The notes: generated by a model not told the origin, from the letters alone. A DNA stretch of 64,000 bases from Bacilli bacterium (GCA_017528315.1 JAFXOW010000003.1:1-64000), one strand, 5' to 3'. Counted from the stretch's first letter, positions 23,887-33,266 are shown. Translations and numbers: made by a program.

Positions 23887-24822
23887 CTATTCTTTAATTG
23901 GCAATCCATTTGCATAAGATAAATTACCAAAAAATTTTTCTAAATCAAGTGGTTTATCATTATAAATATAATCATATAATATTTCAATCATATGAGTTCC
24001 TTTTACAATAACTTCTTTATATAAATCTATAAAACTTTTAGTATAAATTACATCTTTTTTTCTAACATTAAACCATATATCATGATTTAGATTTAAAAAA
24101 TAATTATTATCTTTTTCATTTAAATTAAAATGATATGAAAAGAATCTAATATCTCTATATAAAAAAGGTAAAAAGAAGTATAAAATACTATAAAATATTC
24201 TTTTTATTTTATAAGGATCATATCTTATTATATTAAATAAAAATCTCATATTTCGTAAACTCTTAAAATATATTTTACCCATATTTTTCTCATTAAATAT
24301 TTCTAAAAAACATTTATCAAGCATATTTTCTATGTTTTTATTTTTCCTAGTTTTTAATATATCATAACCTTTAAAAGTCTTATAATATTCCCCTTTTAAA
24401 TTTAAAATATAATTATCAATATAAGCTTCAGTTAAAAAGTGATAATCTTTCTTTTTATTAGTTTTTAATCTCATATCGTATTCTTTATAATTCACAAAAG
24501 GATGACAGATTGAATCACCGACATAATGAGTAACAAGTCCAGAAAGCCAAATAAATTTATCAATTTTTTTATCTTTTTTAACTTCCTTAACTAAACTAAT
24601 AAAAAACTTATTTACTTTTTGTCTATGAACAACACCTGCCAATCTTTTTATATAAAAACATTTTATAAATGGTGGAATAATAGGATAAAAGTATAAAATA
24701 TCTGCTCCTTGAGAATAAGTTAAATATTCTCCTAATCTAGGTTTAAATTTTTCTTTTAAATTATCATTTAAATTATTAAAAATATCATGAGCCATATAGG
24801 CATGCGTCATTGTTGAAGGCAT
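23887..24822 (-). CDS. Zinc-dependent phospholipase C family protein
   Basis: A 311-residue protein of the zinc-dependent phospholipase C/S1-P1-like fold (PF00882). Metal-ligand candidates are all in the N-terminal half: THAYMAHDIF, SQGADILYFYP, VVHRQKVNKF and GLVTHYVGDSICHPF, in the family's usual order. The C-terminal half is basic, aromatic and predicted helical. There is no signal peptide, so the protein appears cytoplasmic, unlike secreted C. perfringens alpha-toxin. Such domains are common in gut Firmicutes and are not by themselves toxins. The start ATG is behind AAAGGGG. A hairpin at 24841-24863 lies directly upstream. Confidence 0.8.
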   Translation of the reverse strand: MPSTMTHAYMAHDIFNNLNDNLKEKFKPRLGEYLTYSQGADILYFYPIIPPFIKCFYIKRLAGVVHRQKVNKFFISLVKEVKKDKKIDKFIWLSGLVTHYVGDSICHPFVNYKEYDMRLKTNKKKDYHFLTEAYIDNYILNLKGEYYKTFKGYDILKTRKNKNIENMLDKCFLEIFNEKNMGKIYFKSLRNMRFLFNIIRYDPYKIKRIFYSILYFFLPFLYRDIRFFSYHFNLNEKDNNYFLNLNHDIWFNVRKKDVIYTKSFIDLYKEVIVKGTHMIEILYDYIYNDKPLDLEKFFGNLSYANGLPIKE

Positions 24823-24840
24823 TTTTTTCCCCTTTCTAAA

Positions 24841-24863
24841 AGAAGATAAACTAGTTATCTTCT
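24841..24863 (-). terminator. Terminator of the S41 protease gene
   Basis: Minus-strand AGAAGATAA - CTAGT - TTATCTTCT followed by TTTT. It ends only about 15 bases before the ribosome site of the next gene, so it may act as a partial terminator or attenuator. Confidence 0.55.
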
Positions 24864-24896
24864 ATATGAACTTTATTATTTAATATTTAATTAATT

Positions 24897-26150
24897 TTAT
24901 TCGTCTTCAGTTTCAGTTTTTCCTGTTAATAAATCTAAAGCTTTTTGTAATTGACTATCATATTGATGCTCCTCATCTTCTGATTGATATTTTAAAATAT
25001 AATCCGGTTCAAATCCCTTATTTCCAACACTTTCGCCTTTTGGAGTCAACCATTCTTGGAAAGTATATTTAATAGCTGAACCATTTGATAAATCTTGAGT
25101 CTTTTGAACCTTACTCTTACCATAAGTAACTGTTCCAACTGTATATGCACCATAGGTATCTTTCATACAAGCAGCTAATAATTCACTAGCAGATGCTGAT
25201 CCTCCATTAACTAATACGGCAATTTTGTAATTTCGATGTTCATCCGTTTTAGCATAAAATTTCTCTATTTTATCCTTGGTTTTTAATTGATAAATCATAT
25301 CTCCTTTTTTAAGAAATAACTCTAAAATATCACTTACCGTTGTTAAATATCCCCCACTGTTACCTCTAACATCAATTATTAAAGAATCAATTTTTTCTTT
25401 TTCAACTTTTTCTAAATTATTTTTAAATTGTTCATAAGTATTAGCAGCAAATAAATCTATTTTAATATAGCCAATTTTTTTATTTTCATGTTCAATTACT
25501 TCACTAGCAATAGAATGAATATCAATACTAGAACGCATAACCGAAAATTCTTTTTCTTCTTCTCCTCTTAAAACTGTTATTTTAACTTCTGTCCCATCTT
25601 GTCCTTTAACCATATTAGATATTTCACTCACAGATTTTCCAGTTACATCATTTCCATCAACTTTTATAATAATGTCGCCATTTCTCATTCCAGCTTTATA
25701 GGCTGGACCATTCTCATATACTTCTTTTACTTCAACTTTCATATCAGAATATTGAATTATTTCTGTTCCAATGCCCACATATTCACCACTGACTTTTTCA
25801 TTGAACGCCTTAGCTGTTTTAGCATCCATAAATACAGAATATGGATCTCCTAAATAGCTTACCATACCATTTACTCCTGCTTCAAGTAATCCTTTTTCAT
25901 CAATATCAGTATAATATTCATTTAGTATTTCTGTATATGTATCCATAAATTCTGTTAATTCTTTTTTTATACCAAAATTAATAGTCCCTTTTCCATACAT
26001 TAAAATACCACCAAAAAACATACCAAATATAGTAGTTATTATCATTATGGCAATTACTTCAAATAAATTAAATTTTTTATTTTTATTCAAAAAATTAAAA
26101 TATTCTTTTTTATCTAATTTATCATTTTTATTATTAAATCTATCTTTCAA
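24897..26150 (-). CDS. S41-family C-terminal processing peptidase
   Basis: A membrane-anchored CtpA/CtpB-type serine protease of 417 residues. Order: cytoplasmic tail, membrane helix (about 33-55), PDZ domain (about 115-200, with the GYV-like loop YVGIGTEI), then the S41 core with catalytic Ser in GGSASASELLA and Lys in TYGKSKVQ. It trims extracytoplasmic proteins from the C-terminus; in B. subtilis CtpB also signals during sporulation. The GTG nine bases further upstream is part of the ribosome site AAGGTG, so TTG at 26150 is the better start. The acidic tail ends TETEDE. Confidence 0.92.
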   Translation of the reverse strand: MKDRFNNKNDKLDKKEYFNFLNKNKKFNLFEVIAIMIITTIFGMFFGGILMYGKGTINFGIKKELTEFMDTYTEILNEYYTDIDEKGLLEAGVNGMVSYLGDPYSVFMDAKTAKAFNEKVSGEYVGIGTEIIQYSDMKVEVKEVYENGPAYKAGMRNGDIIIKVDGNDVTGKSVSEISNMVKGQDGTEVKITVLRGEEEKEFSVMRSSIDIHSIASEVIEHENKKIGYIKIDLFAANTYEQFKNNLEKVEKEKIDSLIIDVRGNSGGYLTTVSDILELFLKKGDMIYQLKTKDKIEKFYAKTDEHRNYKIAVLVNGGSASASELLAACMKDTYGAYTVGTVTYGKSKVQKTQDLSNGSAIKYTFQEWLTPKGESVGNKGFEPDYILKYQSEDEEHQYDSQLQKALDLLTGKTETEDE

Positions 26151-26221
26151 CTTTATCACCTTCTAAATTATATTTATATTCTATCATAATTTAACCAATA
26201 TTAACATCTTTTTTTTAAAAA

Positions 26222-26249
26222 AAATATAGATATATCTCAATCTATATTT
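26222..26249 (-). terminator. Terminator after the propeller-protein gene
   Basis: Minus-strand AAATATAGAT - 8 bases - ATCTATATTT followed by a T run. Confidence 0.65.
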
Positions 26250-26256
26250 ATAAAAA

Positions 26257-27714
26257 TTATTTTTCTTCTAATATATTTAACTTACTATCCAACTTAATTA
26301 CTTTAGAGAAATAATCTTTTCCATTTCCTTTAAATACTCCTCTTTTACTATTAGAATATCCAACAATTATATAATCTTTAGTATTATTAATAATATTTTC
26401 TGTTTTAGTAATAGATTCTATTATACCAGTTAAAGTTTCATTTTTAGAACCACCATAAGTAAGTTTATCTATAATCTTTCCTTCATAATTAAATGATATA
26501 ACCATACCTTCTACCATTTTTTCTTGATAATTTAAATTATCAAGTTTTATATCATCTGATTTAGAATAACCAATAGCAATTATTTTATCATCAGTTAATA
26601 TCATGGAATTAAATCTATCTGTCTTTGATCCACCAATACTATATAGTTCAATAAATTCTCCATTTAAATCATAAACAAATATTGCAGCATCATATTCAAA
26701 TATAGGATTTTCTTCTTCATCTTTATCTTCGCTTTTATTATAAGCTCCAGCAATATAAAGTTTATCATTTTTTATTTCAGCTTTTGTAAATCCTATTTCA
26801 TCAGTATTAGCATAATTTTTTATCCAAACAATTTCTCCTTCAAGTGAGAATTTAACTATTAAGCCATAATTAACAGCATCTTTTCCGCAACATATATATC
26901 CATCTTCTACTTTAACTACATCATAAAATATCCCTGATTTATTTCCACCAAAATTATTATTCCATACAATATTTCCATCAAAATCGTATTTAATAATAAT
27001 TCCGCCACCTAAAGTATGATTTCCTATTTCCATGTTTTCATATATGCTTTGACCAACAACAATTATTCCATCATCAACAGGTAATATTCTTCTAAATTCA
27101 GTATCTCCAAGCACTTGAAAATTCTTATGCCATATCATATTACCATTTAAATCATATTTTACAATTAAACCATCTCTTGTTTGGTAACTAATTTGGCTTT
27201 CTTCGTAGATATAACTTCCAATAGCATATATAGAATTATTAACAACAACTGCATCATAAAAAGTTGAATCGTAGGTAGTTTCAAATGTTTTTTCAAATAA
27301 AACATTTAATTCTTTATCATATTTAACCAGCTTAGCTTGTTCTGCAAAAGCTTGTTTTAATGGCTTATCATCAAAATTTTCATCATGATACTCATAGATA
27401 AAACTATCATTATATCTACTATATTTAAAATTACTAGAACCACTAGCAATGTAATATTGATCATTAACTGCTCGAATGCTATTTAAAGAATCATAATAGG
27501 TAATTTTACTTTCTTTATTTAATTTCATACCATACATTATTAAAAGTTCAGCTATAATAATAATTAAGCAAATAGCTAAGATTAATTTTACTCTTCTTTT
27601 TAATAATACAGATTTATCAACTTTTTTCTTTTCTTTTCTCTCTTTTTTTGGTTTCTTTTCTTTTTTTGTTTTTGATTTCTTAGTTTTATTTTCATCAATT
27701 TTATTTTTTTTCAT
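26257..27714 (-). CDS. Membrane-anchored beta-propeller-like protein
   Basis: The 485 residues begin with a strongly basic cytoplasmic tail of about 40 residues (mostly Lys), followed by one membrane helix (about 47-65). The outer part consists of about seven repeats of 50-60 residues with the pattern IYAIGSY...GLIVKYDLNGNMIWHKNF, in which WxxN strands alternate with D-G turns, like PQQ/SBBP-type propellers. No catalytic motif is seen, so it is probably a binding or scaffold protein at the cell surface. It lies 14 bases after the C39-like gene at 27729 and is likely cotranscribed with it. Confidence 0.75.
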   Translation of the reverse strand: MKKNKIDENKTKKSKTKKEKKPKKERKEKKKVDKSVLLKRRVKLILAICLIIIIAELLIMYGMKLNKESKITYYDSLNSIRAVNDQYYIASGSSNFKYSRYNDSFIYEYHDENFDDKPLKQAFAEQAKLVKYDKELNVLFEKTFETTYDSTFYDAVVVNNSIYAIGSYIYEESQISYQTRDGLIVKYDLNGNMIWHKNFQVLGDTEFRRILPVDDGIIVVGQSIYENMEIGNHTLGGGIIIKYDFDGNIVWNNNFGGNKSGIFYDVVKVEDGYICCGKDAVNYGLIVKFSLEGEIVWIKNYANTDEIGFTKAEIKNDKLYIAGAYNKSEDKDEEENPIFEYDAAIFVYDLNGEFIELYSIGGSKTDRFNSMILTDDKIIAIGYSKSDDIKLDNLNYQEKMVEGMVISFNYEGKIIDKLTYGGSKNETLTGIIESITKTENIINNTKDYIIVGYSNSKRGVFKGNGKDYFSKVIKLDSKLNILEEK

Positions 27715-27728
27715 ACAACTCTCCTTCT

Positions 27729-28883
27729 CTATACATACATATATACTTGATAACCTGTATAATCAGGTTTATTACATTTTTTACCCGTTGTCATAAATCT
27801 TGAAGTCCCCCATTCATGTAATTGTTCAACTTTACAATCGAAACTATCTATTAATAATATATCAGTTTCTTTAAAATCAGCTGCACTTGTAACTGTTGAT
27901 TTAAACCCGATAACTGTTACATAATGTCTAGAGGTACCATTTCTATCTCCATTTACATGAAGAATAACTGGTTTATTATTAATTAGTTCTGAATAAACAA
28001 CATTTAGAACTTTATCTTTGTCATCATCAGAATAAATAACATAATTATTATAATACTTACCAGGTACTTCAAATGATTTTCGACTTATATCACCAGTTGT
28101 TAATGAATGAATTTGTTCTTCAGCAAAACACAAACATTGATCATAATATACTGTTCCATTTTCTTGATCTTGACATATTCTATTTTCTTTAAGAAAATTA
28201 ATATAATTGGCAACATCAAGTGGTGTATTTACTACCAAATAATCATTTAAACTTTCAAATGTGTAATAAAGCATACCATTTGACGTAGTTTTTTCTTGTA
28301 TTGATGGCTTTTTAAATATACACTCATTATTTTCATATATGCCACCCTTAGACATACAAACAAATTCATCATCACTCATAACCACTTTACTTCTAATAGA
28401 TGCTAAACTATATTCTAAATCTTCTATAATCATTCCATTAGCAACTCCATATAAAGAAGAAACTGCATTTTCAGCTTTAGTTAAATTTTCAGTAGTAGGC
28501 ATCCTTTTGACTTTATCTATTAAATCTTTAACATCCAATACTTTTTCTTCAACACCCTTATAATACTCTATTTTACTAAGATTGGCATTCGATAAACACG
28601 TTTTATAATTATAATTAATTTCATTTCCAATTAAAGACATAACTATATTAACTACTGTTGGAATAAAAAATATTATTACAACAGCTCCTATCTTTTTAAG
28701 TGAATCATTTATATATTCTCGATAATTTTCTTCTGCTTTTACTATATTTTTAAAAGTCCGAATTGTTAAAACTAAAATTAAAACTATAGGCATTACTATA
28801 AATAACAAACGTCTTGCTATATTTAAAAATAATAGTATTCTTAAAAATGATGTTGTTTCACATATTACATTTGATATAAGCAT
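27729..28883 (-). CDS. Membrane protein with C-terminal C39-like cysteine peptidase domain
   Basis: A 384-residue protein with two hydrophobic helices at the N-terminus (about 15-45 and 62-85), a helical stalk and a C-terminal domain (about 215-384). That domain repeats the Cys/His/Asp order of the protein at 20866: DQCLCFAEEQ, RHYVTVIGF, LLIDSFDC, and it ends in the same GYQVYMYV strand (there GYQIYVWT). A papain/C39-like fold is inferred from this. Several extra Cys pairs suggest disulfides outside the cell. The start ATG has GGTGAT upstream. The gene precedes the propeller-protein gene in a probable operon. Confidence 0.7.
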   Translation of the reverse strand: MLISNVICETTSFLRILLFLNIARRLLFIVMPIVLILVLTIRTFKNIVKAEENYREYINDSLKKIGAVVIIFFIPTVVNIVMSLIGNEINYNYKTCLSNANLSKIEYYKGVEEKVLDVKDLIDKVKRMPTTENLTKAENAVSSLYGVANGMIIEDLEYSLASIRSKVVMSDDEFVCMSKGGIYENNECIFKKPSIQEKTTSNGMLYYTFESLNDYLVVNTPLDVANYINFLKENRICQDQENGTVYYDQCLCFAEEQIHSLTTGDISRKSFEVPGKYYNNYVIYSDDDKDKVLNVVYSELINNKPVILHVNGDRNGTSRHYVTVIGFKSTVTSAADFKETDILLIDSFDCKVEQLHEWGTSRFMTTGKKCNKPDYTGYQVYMYV

Positions 28884-28934
28884 ACTTTATCACCATGTTA
28901 ATAATATCATTTTTTTTTAATTTATACAACCAAT

Positions 28935-30170
28935 TTAACAATGTCTAATGACAAAATACTTCTTTTTACCTTTTCTAACTACAGTATATTCATTATATAA
29001 AGCATTGCTTTTAGAAATAATATACTCTAAATCATTTATTTTCTCTCCATTTATACTAATAGAGTTATTATTAATGAATTCTCTCGCTTCTCTTTTACTG
29101 GAACAAATTTCAGCTTCAACAAGTAAATCTACAATATTTTTATCATCACTTATTTCATAACTTTGTAAACTATTAATTGCCATTTCTAATTCTTCTTTAG
29201 TTAAATCTTTAATATTCCCTTTAAATAATGCCTCACTTATATGTATACATTTATTAAGTTCTTCTTCTCCTCTTAAATCTTTAATAAATTCCGAAGCAAG
29301 TGTCTTTTGAGCAAGTCTTAGTTCTGGCATCTCTTTATGTTTTTCCATAATATCTATAATCATATCAGGTGTAAGGAATGTAAATACTTTTAAATATTCT
29401 TCTACTTTATCATCACTTGAATTAATTAAGTATTGATATAATTCATATGAAGATGTTTTATTTTTATCAAGCCATAAAGCATTTCCAGCACTTTTACCAA
29501 ATTTTTCACCATTTGAATCTAATATTAAAGGCATTGTAAAAGCATAAGCATTTTTTCCAATTTTTTTATTAATTAATTCAATTCCGGTTGTAATATTTCC
29601 CCACTGATCACTTCCTTCAACTTGCATAATACAATTTTTATGTTCATACAAATATAGAAAATCATATCCTTGTAAAAGAGTATAAGTAAATTCAGCAAAA
29701 GTTATTCCTGTTTCAAGGCGTCTTGATATGATATCTTTATTTAACATATAATTAACATTTATATATTTTCCAATATCACGTAAGAAATCTAAAATACTCA
29801 TATCCTTTGTCCAATCATAGTTATTAACAACTTCAACATCTAGTCCTGTAAAGATTTCTTCTACTTGTTTTTTTATTCCATTTAGGTTTTTTTCTACTTT
29901 TTCATATGAAATTATTTCACGTTCAGCAGTAGGTCTTGGGTCACCAATAAGTCCTGTTGCCCCTCCAACTAAAAGAATTGGATGGTGTCCAGCTTTAGCA
30001 AGTCTTTTAGCTGTTACTAAACTTGAATAATGTCCTATATGCAAACTATCTGCAGTTGGATCAGTTCCCCAATAAAAGGTTGCATTCCTCTCATTAATAA
30101 TTCTTTCTAAATCTTCCCCAGCTTGGTCTTTGATTAAACCACGCCATTTTAATTCTTCAAATAATGTCAT
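28935..30170 (-). CDS. tyrS: Tyrosyl-tRNA synthetase
   Basis: A bacterial TyrRS (411 residues) that charges tRNA-Tyr. The HIGH motif is at 44-47 (SLHIGHYSS), the KMSKS-equivalent is KFGKSAGN (near 230), and a C-terminal S4-like RNA-binding domain begins near 345. All landmarks and the length are standard. It is the last gene of the HAD-deoC-dUTPase-tyrS run. The only T-box found is at the head of that run, with the tyrosine specifier UAC, so charging of tRNA-Tyr should control all four genes. The ribosome site is AGGAGGG. Confidence 0.97.
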   Translation of the reverse strand: MTLFEELKWRGLIKDQAGEDLERIINERNATFYWGTDPTADSLHIGHYSSLVTAKRLAKAGHHPILLVGGATGLIGDPRPTAEREIISYEKVEKNLNGIKKQVEEIFTGLDVEVVNNYDWTKDMSILDFLRDIGKYINVNYMLNKDIISRRLETGITFAEFTYTLLQGYDFLYLYEHKNCIMQVEGSDQWGNITTGIELINKKIGKNAYAFTMPLILDSNGEKFGKSAGNALWLDKNKTSSYELYQYLINSSDDKVEEYLKVFTFLTPDMIIDIMEKHKEMPELRLAQKTLASEFIKDLRGEEELNKCIHISEALFKGNIKDLTKEELEMAINSLQSYEISDDKNIVDLLVEAEICSSKREAREFINNNSISINGEKINDLEYIISKSNALYNEYTVVRKGKKKYFVIRHC

Positions 30171-30182
30171 TCTATTTCCCTC

Positions 30183-30671
30183 CTAATAATCACTATTTAA
30201 TCTTTCTTCTATTATTTTTTGTTTTTTATCTATTGCTTCAATTACGTCACTTTCCGTAAATTCTAAAAGTGTACCTATATAAATTGTATAATAAAATATC
30301 TCTTCTAATATTTCTTTATTATTATGTTCATAAAATTTATATACCTTTTGATATAATTCCATAATCAACTTTAAAATATCTGTTTCCTCTATATTTGGAT
30401 AATATTCTTTTATTTTTAATTTATAAATACTATAAAAAGTTAATATCATCGTTATAACATCAGCATATTCTTCTAACATTTTTTCTTGTTTTGGTTTCTT
30501 GGTTGTCCAATATTTAAAAACTTTTGTTTCATTAACAAATTCGCTTATCTCAACCATTAATTCAACTATATTTTTATCATATAACCTTTTATCATCTTTA
30601 TACTTATCAACAAATATTTTATCAAGTCTCATATTATTTTTATATAACTTATTCCATTTAACTAAATTCAT
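30183..30671 (-). CDS. Dimeric dUTPase (dUTP diphosphatase, all-alpha type)
   Basis: A 162-residue all-alpha NTP pyrophosphohydrolase of the dimeric dUTPase_2 family. The metal-binding helix pair shows ELMVEISEFVNETKVFKYW and EEYADVITMILT, the EExxE/ExxD pattern that binds magnesium. It removes dUTP and so keeps uracil out of DNA, a function linked to ung at 39482. The gene overlaps the deoC stop by four bases and precedes tyrS by 12 bases. Confidence 0.85.
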   Translation of the reverse strand: MNLVKWNKLYKNNMRLDKIFVDKYKDDKRLYDKNIVELMVEISEFVNETKVFKYWTTKKPKQEKMLEEYADVITMILTFYSIYKLKIKEYYPNIEETDILKLIMELYQKVYKFYEHNNKEILEEIFYYTIYIGTLLEFTESDVIEAIDKKQKIIEERLNSDY

Positions 30672-31312
30672 TCTTGCTCCATTATTTCCGTAGCATGACT
30701 AGTACCAATTCTCGTTACTCCATGATCAATAAATTCTAAAACTTGTTCTTTAGTTTTAATACCACCACTTGCTTTTATTTCCAATACTTCATTTTTATGT
30801 TTATTTATTAAATCTATTACTTCTATACTGGCACCAGCTTTATCAAATCCTGTACTAGTTTTTATAAAATGAACAAACGTTTCATTACATATCTTTGTCA
30901 TTTCAACTATTTCATCATCCGTTAATAAACAACTTTCAATTATTACCTTTAATGTTTTACCACCAATTGAATCTCTTACTAATTCTATCTCATCTTTTAT
31001 ATAATCATAATCTTTATTCTTTAAAGCATTAATATTAATTACCATATCAATTTCTTTAGCACCAACATCAATTGCATTAATAGCTTCAAACTGCTTAGAT
31101 TCTTTGGTTTGATATCCATTAGGAAATCCTACCACTGTTCCAACGAAAACTGTTGTATCCTTTAAATATTCAACAGCTGATGCAACGTAATATGGTGGCA
31201 CAATTATACATGGAAAATGATATTTTTTAGCATCTTCACATAACTTAATAATGTCCTCGACTGTTGCAATTTTTGATAAATTAGTACTATCTAAATATTC
31301 ATTTATATTCAT
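30668..31312 (-). CDS. deoC: Deoxyribose-phosphate aldolase
   Basis: A 214-residue DeoC that splits 2-deoxyribose 5-phosphate into glyceraldehyde 3-phosphate and acetaldehyde. The Schiff-base Lys is in FIKTSTGF, the proton-relay Lys in EIKASGGI, and the TIM-barrel strand EIDMVININALK carries the conserved Asp. The length is normal for the short bacterial form. The start overlaps the stop of the HAD gene, and its stop overlaps the dUTPase start, so the genes are translationally coupled. Confidence 0.95.
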   Translation of the reverse strand: MNINEYLDSTNLSKIATVEDIIKLCEDAKKYHFPCIIVPPYYVASAVEYLKDTTVFVGTVVGFPNGYQTKESKQFEAINAIDVGAKEIDMVININALKNKDYDYIKDEIELVRDSIGGKTLKVIIESCLLTDDEIVEMTKICNETFVHFIKTSTGFDKAGASIEVIDLINKHKNEVLEIKASGGIKTKEQVLEFIDHGVTRIGTSHATEIMEQE

Positions 31313-31935
31313 TATAATACCTCCTTTAATTTTTTAAATTCTTTTATCTCTTTAACCTGTAATGGATTATCATTTTTTTTATAATTAAAATATATTACTG
31401 AAAGTCCTACTTCAAGTGCTCCTTTAATATCTTTATTATAATCATCACCAATCATTAAACATTCTGATATTTTATTGGATCCACATGCTTTTTTAAAAGC
31501 TTTTTTATCTGGTTTCATATATTCTTCTCCACCGATTACTTCTTTAAAATATTTATAAATTTTGGCTTTCTTTAAACGATTACATTGAGGTTCTTTAAAC
31601 CAATTAGTTAAAACTACTAATTCATACTTTTTACTTAAGTATTCTAAAATATCTATCACTTCTATTGATTTGTCACTCATACTTCCAAATAAATTTAAAA
31701 ATCTATCTAAAAATTCAATTGTTATCTTACTTTTAATATGTTTATTTATAAAATCAACCATTAACTTTTTATCATAATACCGGAATTCATTATCATATTC
31801 ATCAATTAAAGCACTAAGGTACTTATAATCATCAACAATTTTATATTCTTTAATTGCTGTCTTAATTGCTTCTAAATACTCATCTTTCCACATAATTAAA
31901 GTATTATCTAAATCAAATATTATTCTTTTTATCAT
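31312..31935 (-). CDS. HAD-superfamily hydrolase
   Basis: A 207-residue HAD phosphatase: motif I DLDNT near the N-terminus, motif II VVLTNW, motif III Lys in EYMKPDKKAF, and motif IV GDDYNKDI. The small helical cap (about 15-90) places it in the subfamily I (phosphoglycolate phosphatase/YjjG-like) group, which often acts on nucleotides. Two codons of an apparently earlier GTG start belong to the ribosome site AGAGGTG, so I use the ATG at 31935. It heads the T-box-controlled operon with deoC, dUTPase and tyrS, suggesting nucleotide clean-up. Confidence 0.85.
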   Translation of the reverse strand: MIKRIIFDLDNTLIMWKDEYLEAIKTAIKEYKIVDDYKYLSALIDEYDNEFRYYDKKLMVDFINKHIKSKITIEFLDRFLNLFGSMSDKSIEVIDILEYLSKKYELVVLTNWFKEPQCNRLKKAKIYKYFKEVIGGEEYMKPDKKAFKKACGSNKISECLMIGDDYNKDIKGALEVGLSVIYFNYKKNDNPLQVKEIKEFKKLKEVL

Positions 31936-31941
31936 ACACAC

Positions 31942-32150
31942 CTCTAAAAATAAAAATCACTACATACATAAGGACGACAAAATACCGTGGTACCACCTTA
32001 TTTCTGTAATGATTTACACTTTATATCCTTAACGCGGGAATTCGTTTTAACTCCATTTATGTAACTTCCATATTAATTTTACTAACTTACACCAACCGTC
32101 AGCTCTCTTTAAATTAATTAATATTTAAATTAAACTTCTTTGTTAAATAT
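31942..32150 (-). promoter_or_regulatory. T-box riboswitch, tyrosine-type
   Basis: Read on the minus strand: the Stem I AG motif AGAGAGC (32102-32108), the specifier UAC (32061-32063, within GTTACATAAATGGAG), the T-box AAGGTGGTACCACGG (31985-31999), which pairs with the uncharged tRNA end, and a terminator in which AAATCATTACA pairs with TGTAGTGATTT ahead of a T run (about 31944-32018). Uncharged tRNA-Tyr should favour antitermination. The riboswitch precedes HAD-deoC-dUTPase-tyrS. The region 31942-32269 holds only this leader and the two divergent promoters. Confidence 0.93.
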
Positions 32151-32156
32151 ACCTAT

Positions 32157-32184
32157 ATATTAACATATTTTCTTATTTTTGCAA
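32157..32184 (-). promoter_or_regulatory. Promoter of the T-box operon
   Basis: Minus-strand -35 TTGCAA (32179-32184), a 16-base spacer and -10 TAATAT (32157-32162). Confidence 0.55.
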
Positions 32185-32216
32185 GTGTTTTTGTTTAAAT
32201 ATACCAAATATAATGC

Positions 32217-32245
32217 TTTACTTTTCCATACTTTTTTGATATAAT
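32217..32245 (+). promoter_or_regulatory. Promoter of the VanY-like gene
   Basis: -35 TTTACT (32217-32222), a 17-base spacer and extended -10 TGATATAAT ending at 32245. It is divergent from the T-box operon promoter. Confidence 0.6.
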
Positions 32246-32269
32246 ATGTACTCCTAAAGGGGGAATGTT

Positions 32270-33265
32270 ATGTTTACCTGCAATAATATAAATTTATTAA
32301 CATTTACTTACTATTTAAAATATATTTTAGCAATTAATATGACTATTGTACCCTTTATATACTTTTATCTAAATTTAATTAATTTAATAAAAAATAAAAA
32401 GAAATTAAATAAATGGTATATTAAAAGAAGAATAAAACCTATTTTTTATATAATAATTCTATTTACCTTATCTTTAATACTTCATAACACATTAAATACT
32501 AGTAATAACATATGTTATTTAAGTGCTACTCCTAAAATTTATCACGAATATAAAAATAGTTATAATTTTTTACAAAATAAAGATATTGATAGTGAATTAA
32601 AAAATAATTATTTAAATAATATTTTAACTAATAAGAGTAATAATACTTTAACAAGTACTGTTTATAAACAAGCCAATATTATAAAAGTTAATGAAGAAAA
32701 AAATAGTATTGTAGAAGAACCAAAAGTTATAGTAGAAGATAATTTTTTGAACGAAACAGATACAAATATTCAAAATAATGTTTATATAATTAATGGAACA
32801 TTTAATTATCCTAAATATGTTTATGGTAATACTAATACCTATTCTGGTATGTTTTGTCCAAGTGACCCTCTAAATAATGGTTATAATAATCCTTATGGAT
32901 ATAATAATTATTTTTATACAAGACTTACAAGATTTATTGAAGAAGCTAGAAATAATGGTTATTTAATTACCATAAGTAGTCAAGGTTGTAGAACTTATGA
33001 CACTCAAATAAATTATTATAATACCATGACACCTGGAAGAGCGGCTTCTCCTGGTCTGTCTCTTCATGGTTTTGGAATAGCAAGTGATTTAGAATTTTAT
33101 AATCAAGATGGATCAATTTGTTCATATTTTAGAACTGATTCAAGTTGTCCAAGTATGGGATGGGCACATCAAAATGCTGAAAAGTTTGGATTAACTTTCC
33201 CACTTCTATATTCAAATTATAAAGAAGATTGGCATATAGAACCCTTAAACAAATCTAAATACTAA
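32270..33265 (+). CDS. Membrane-anchored D-Ala-D-Ala carboxypeptidase, VanY/M15 family
   Basis: The 331-residue protein has two N-terminal membrane helices (about 14-38 and 55-75), an Asn-rich linker and a C-terminal M15 zinc peptidase domain (about 195-331). Zinc and catalytic motifs are SLHGFGIASDLEF (His and Asp ligands) and DWHIEP (Glu base and His ligand), with the substrate Arg region SSQGCRTYDTQ. Such enzymes trim the terminal D-Ala of peptidoglycan stems. Several FemX, ATP-grasp and M23 cell-wall genes follow in this region. A GGGGGAATGTT ribosome site precedes the ATG. No van regulatory genes are present, so a housekeeping role is more likely than glycopeptide resistance. Confidence 0.88.
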   Translation: MFTCNNINLLTFTYYLKYILAINMTIVPFIYFYLNLINLIKNKKKLNKWYIKRRIKPIFYIIILFTLSLILHNTLNTSNNICYLSATPKIYHEYKNSYNFLQNKDIDSELKNNYLNNILTNKSNNTLTSTVYKQANIIKVNEEKNSIVEEPKVIVEDNFLNETDTNIQNNVYIINGTFNYPKYVYGNTNTYSGMFCPSDPLNNGYNNPYGYNNYFYTRLTRFIEEARNNGYLITISSQGCRTYDTQINYYNTMTPGRAASPGLSLHGFGIASDLEFYNQDGSICSYFRTDSSCPSMGWAHQNAEKFGLTFPLLYSNYKEDWHIEPLNKSKY

Positions 33266-33266
33266 A

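Noticed and set aside
23887-24822. Alpha-toxin-like secreted phospholipase
   Set aside because: No signal peptide and no C-terminal membrane-binding domain; only the general zinc PLC fold pattern is shared.
32270-33265. Vancomycin resistance locus
   Set aside because: Only a VanY-like carboxypeptidase is present; no vanHAX or vanRS genes are near, and it fits wall turnover.
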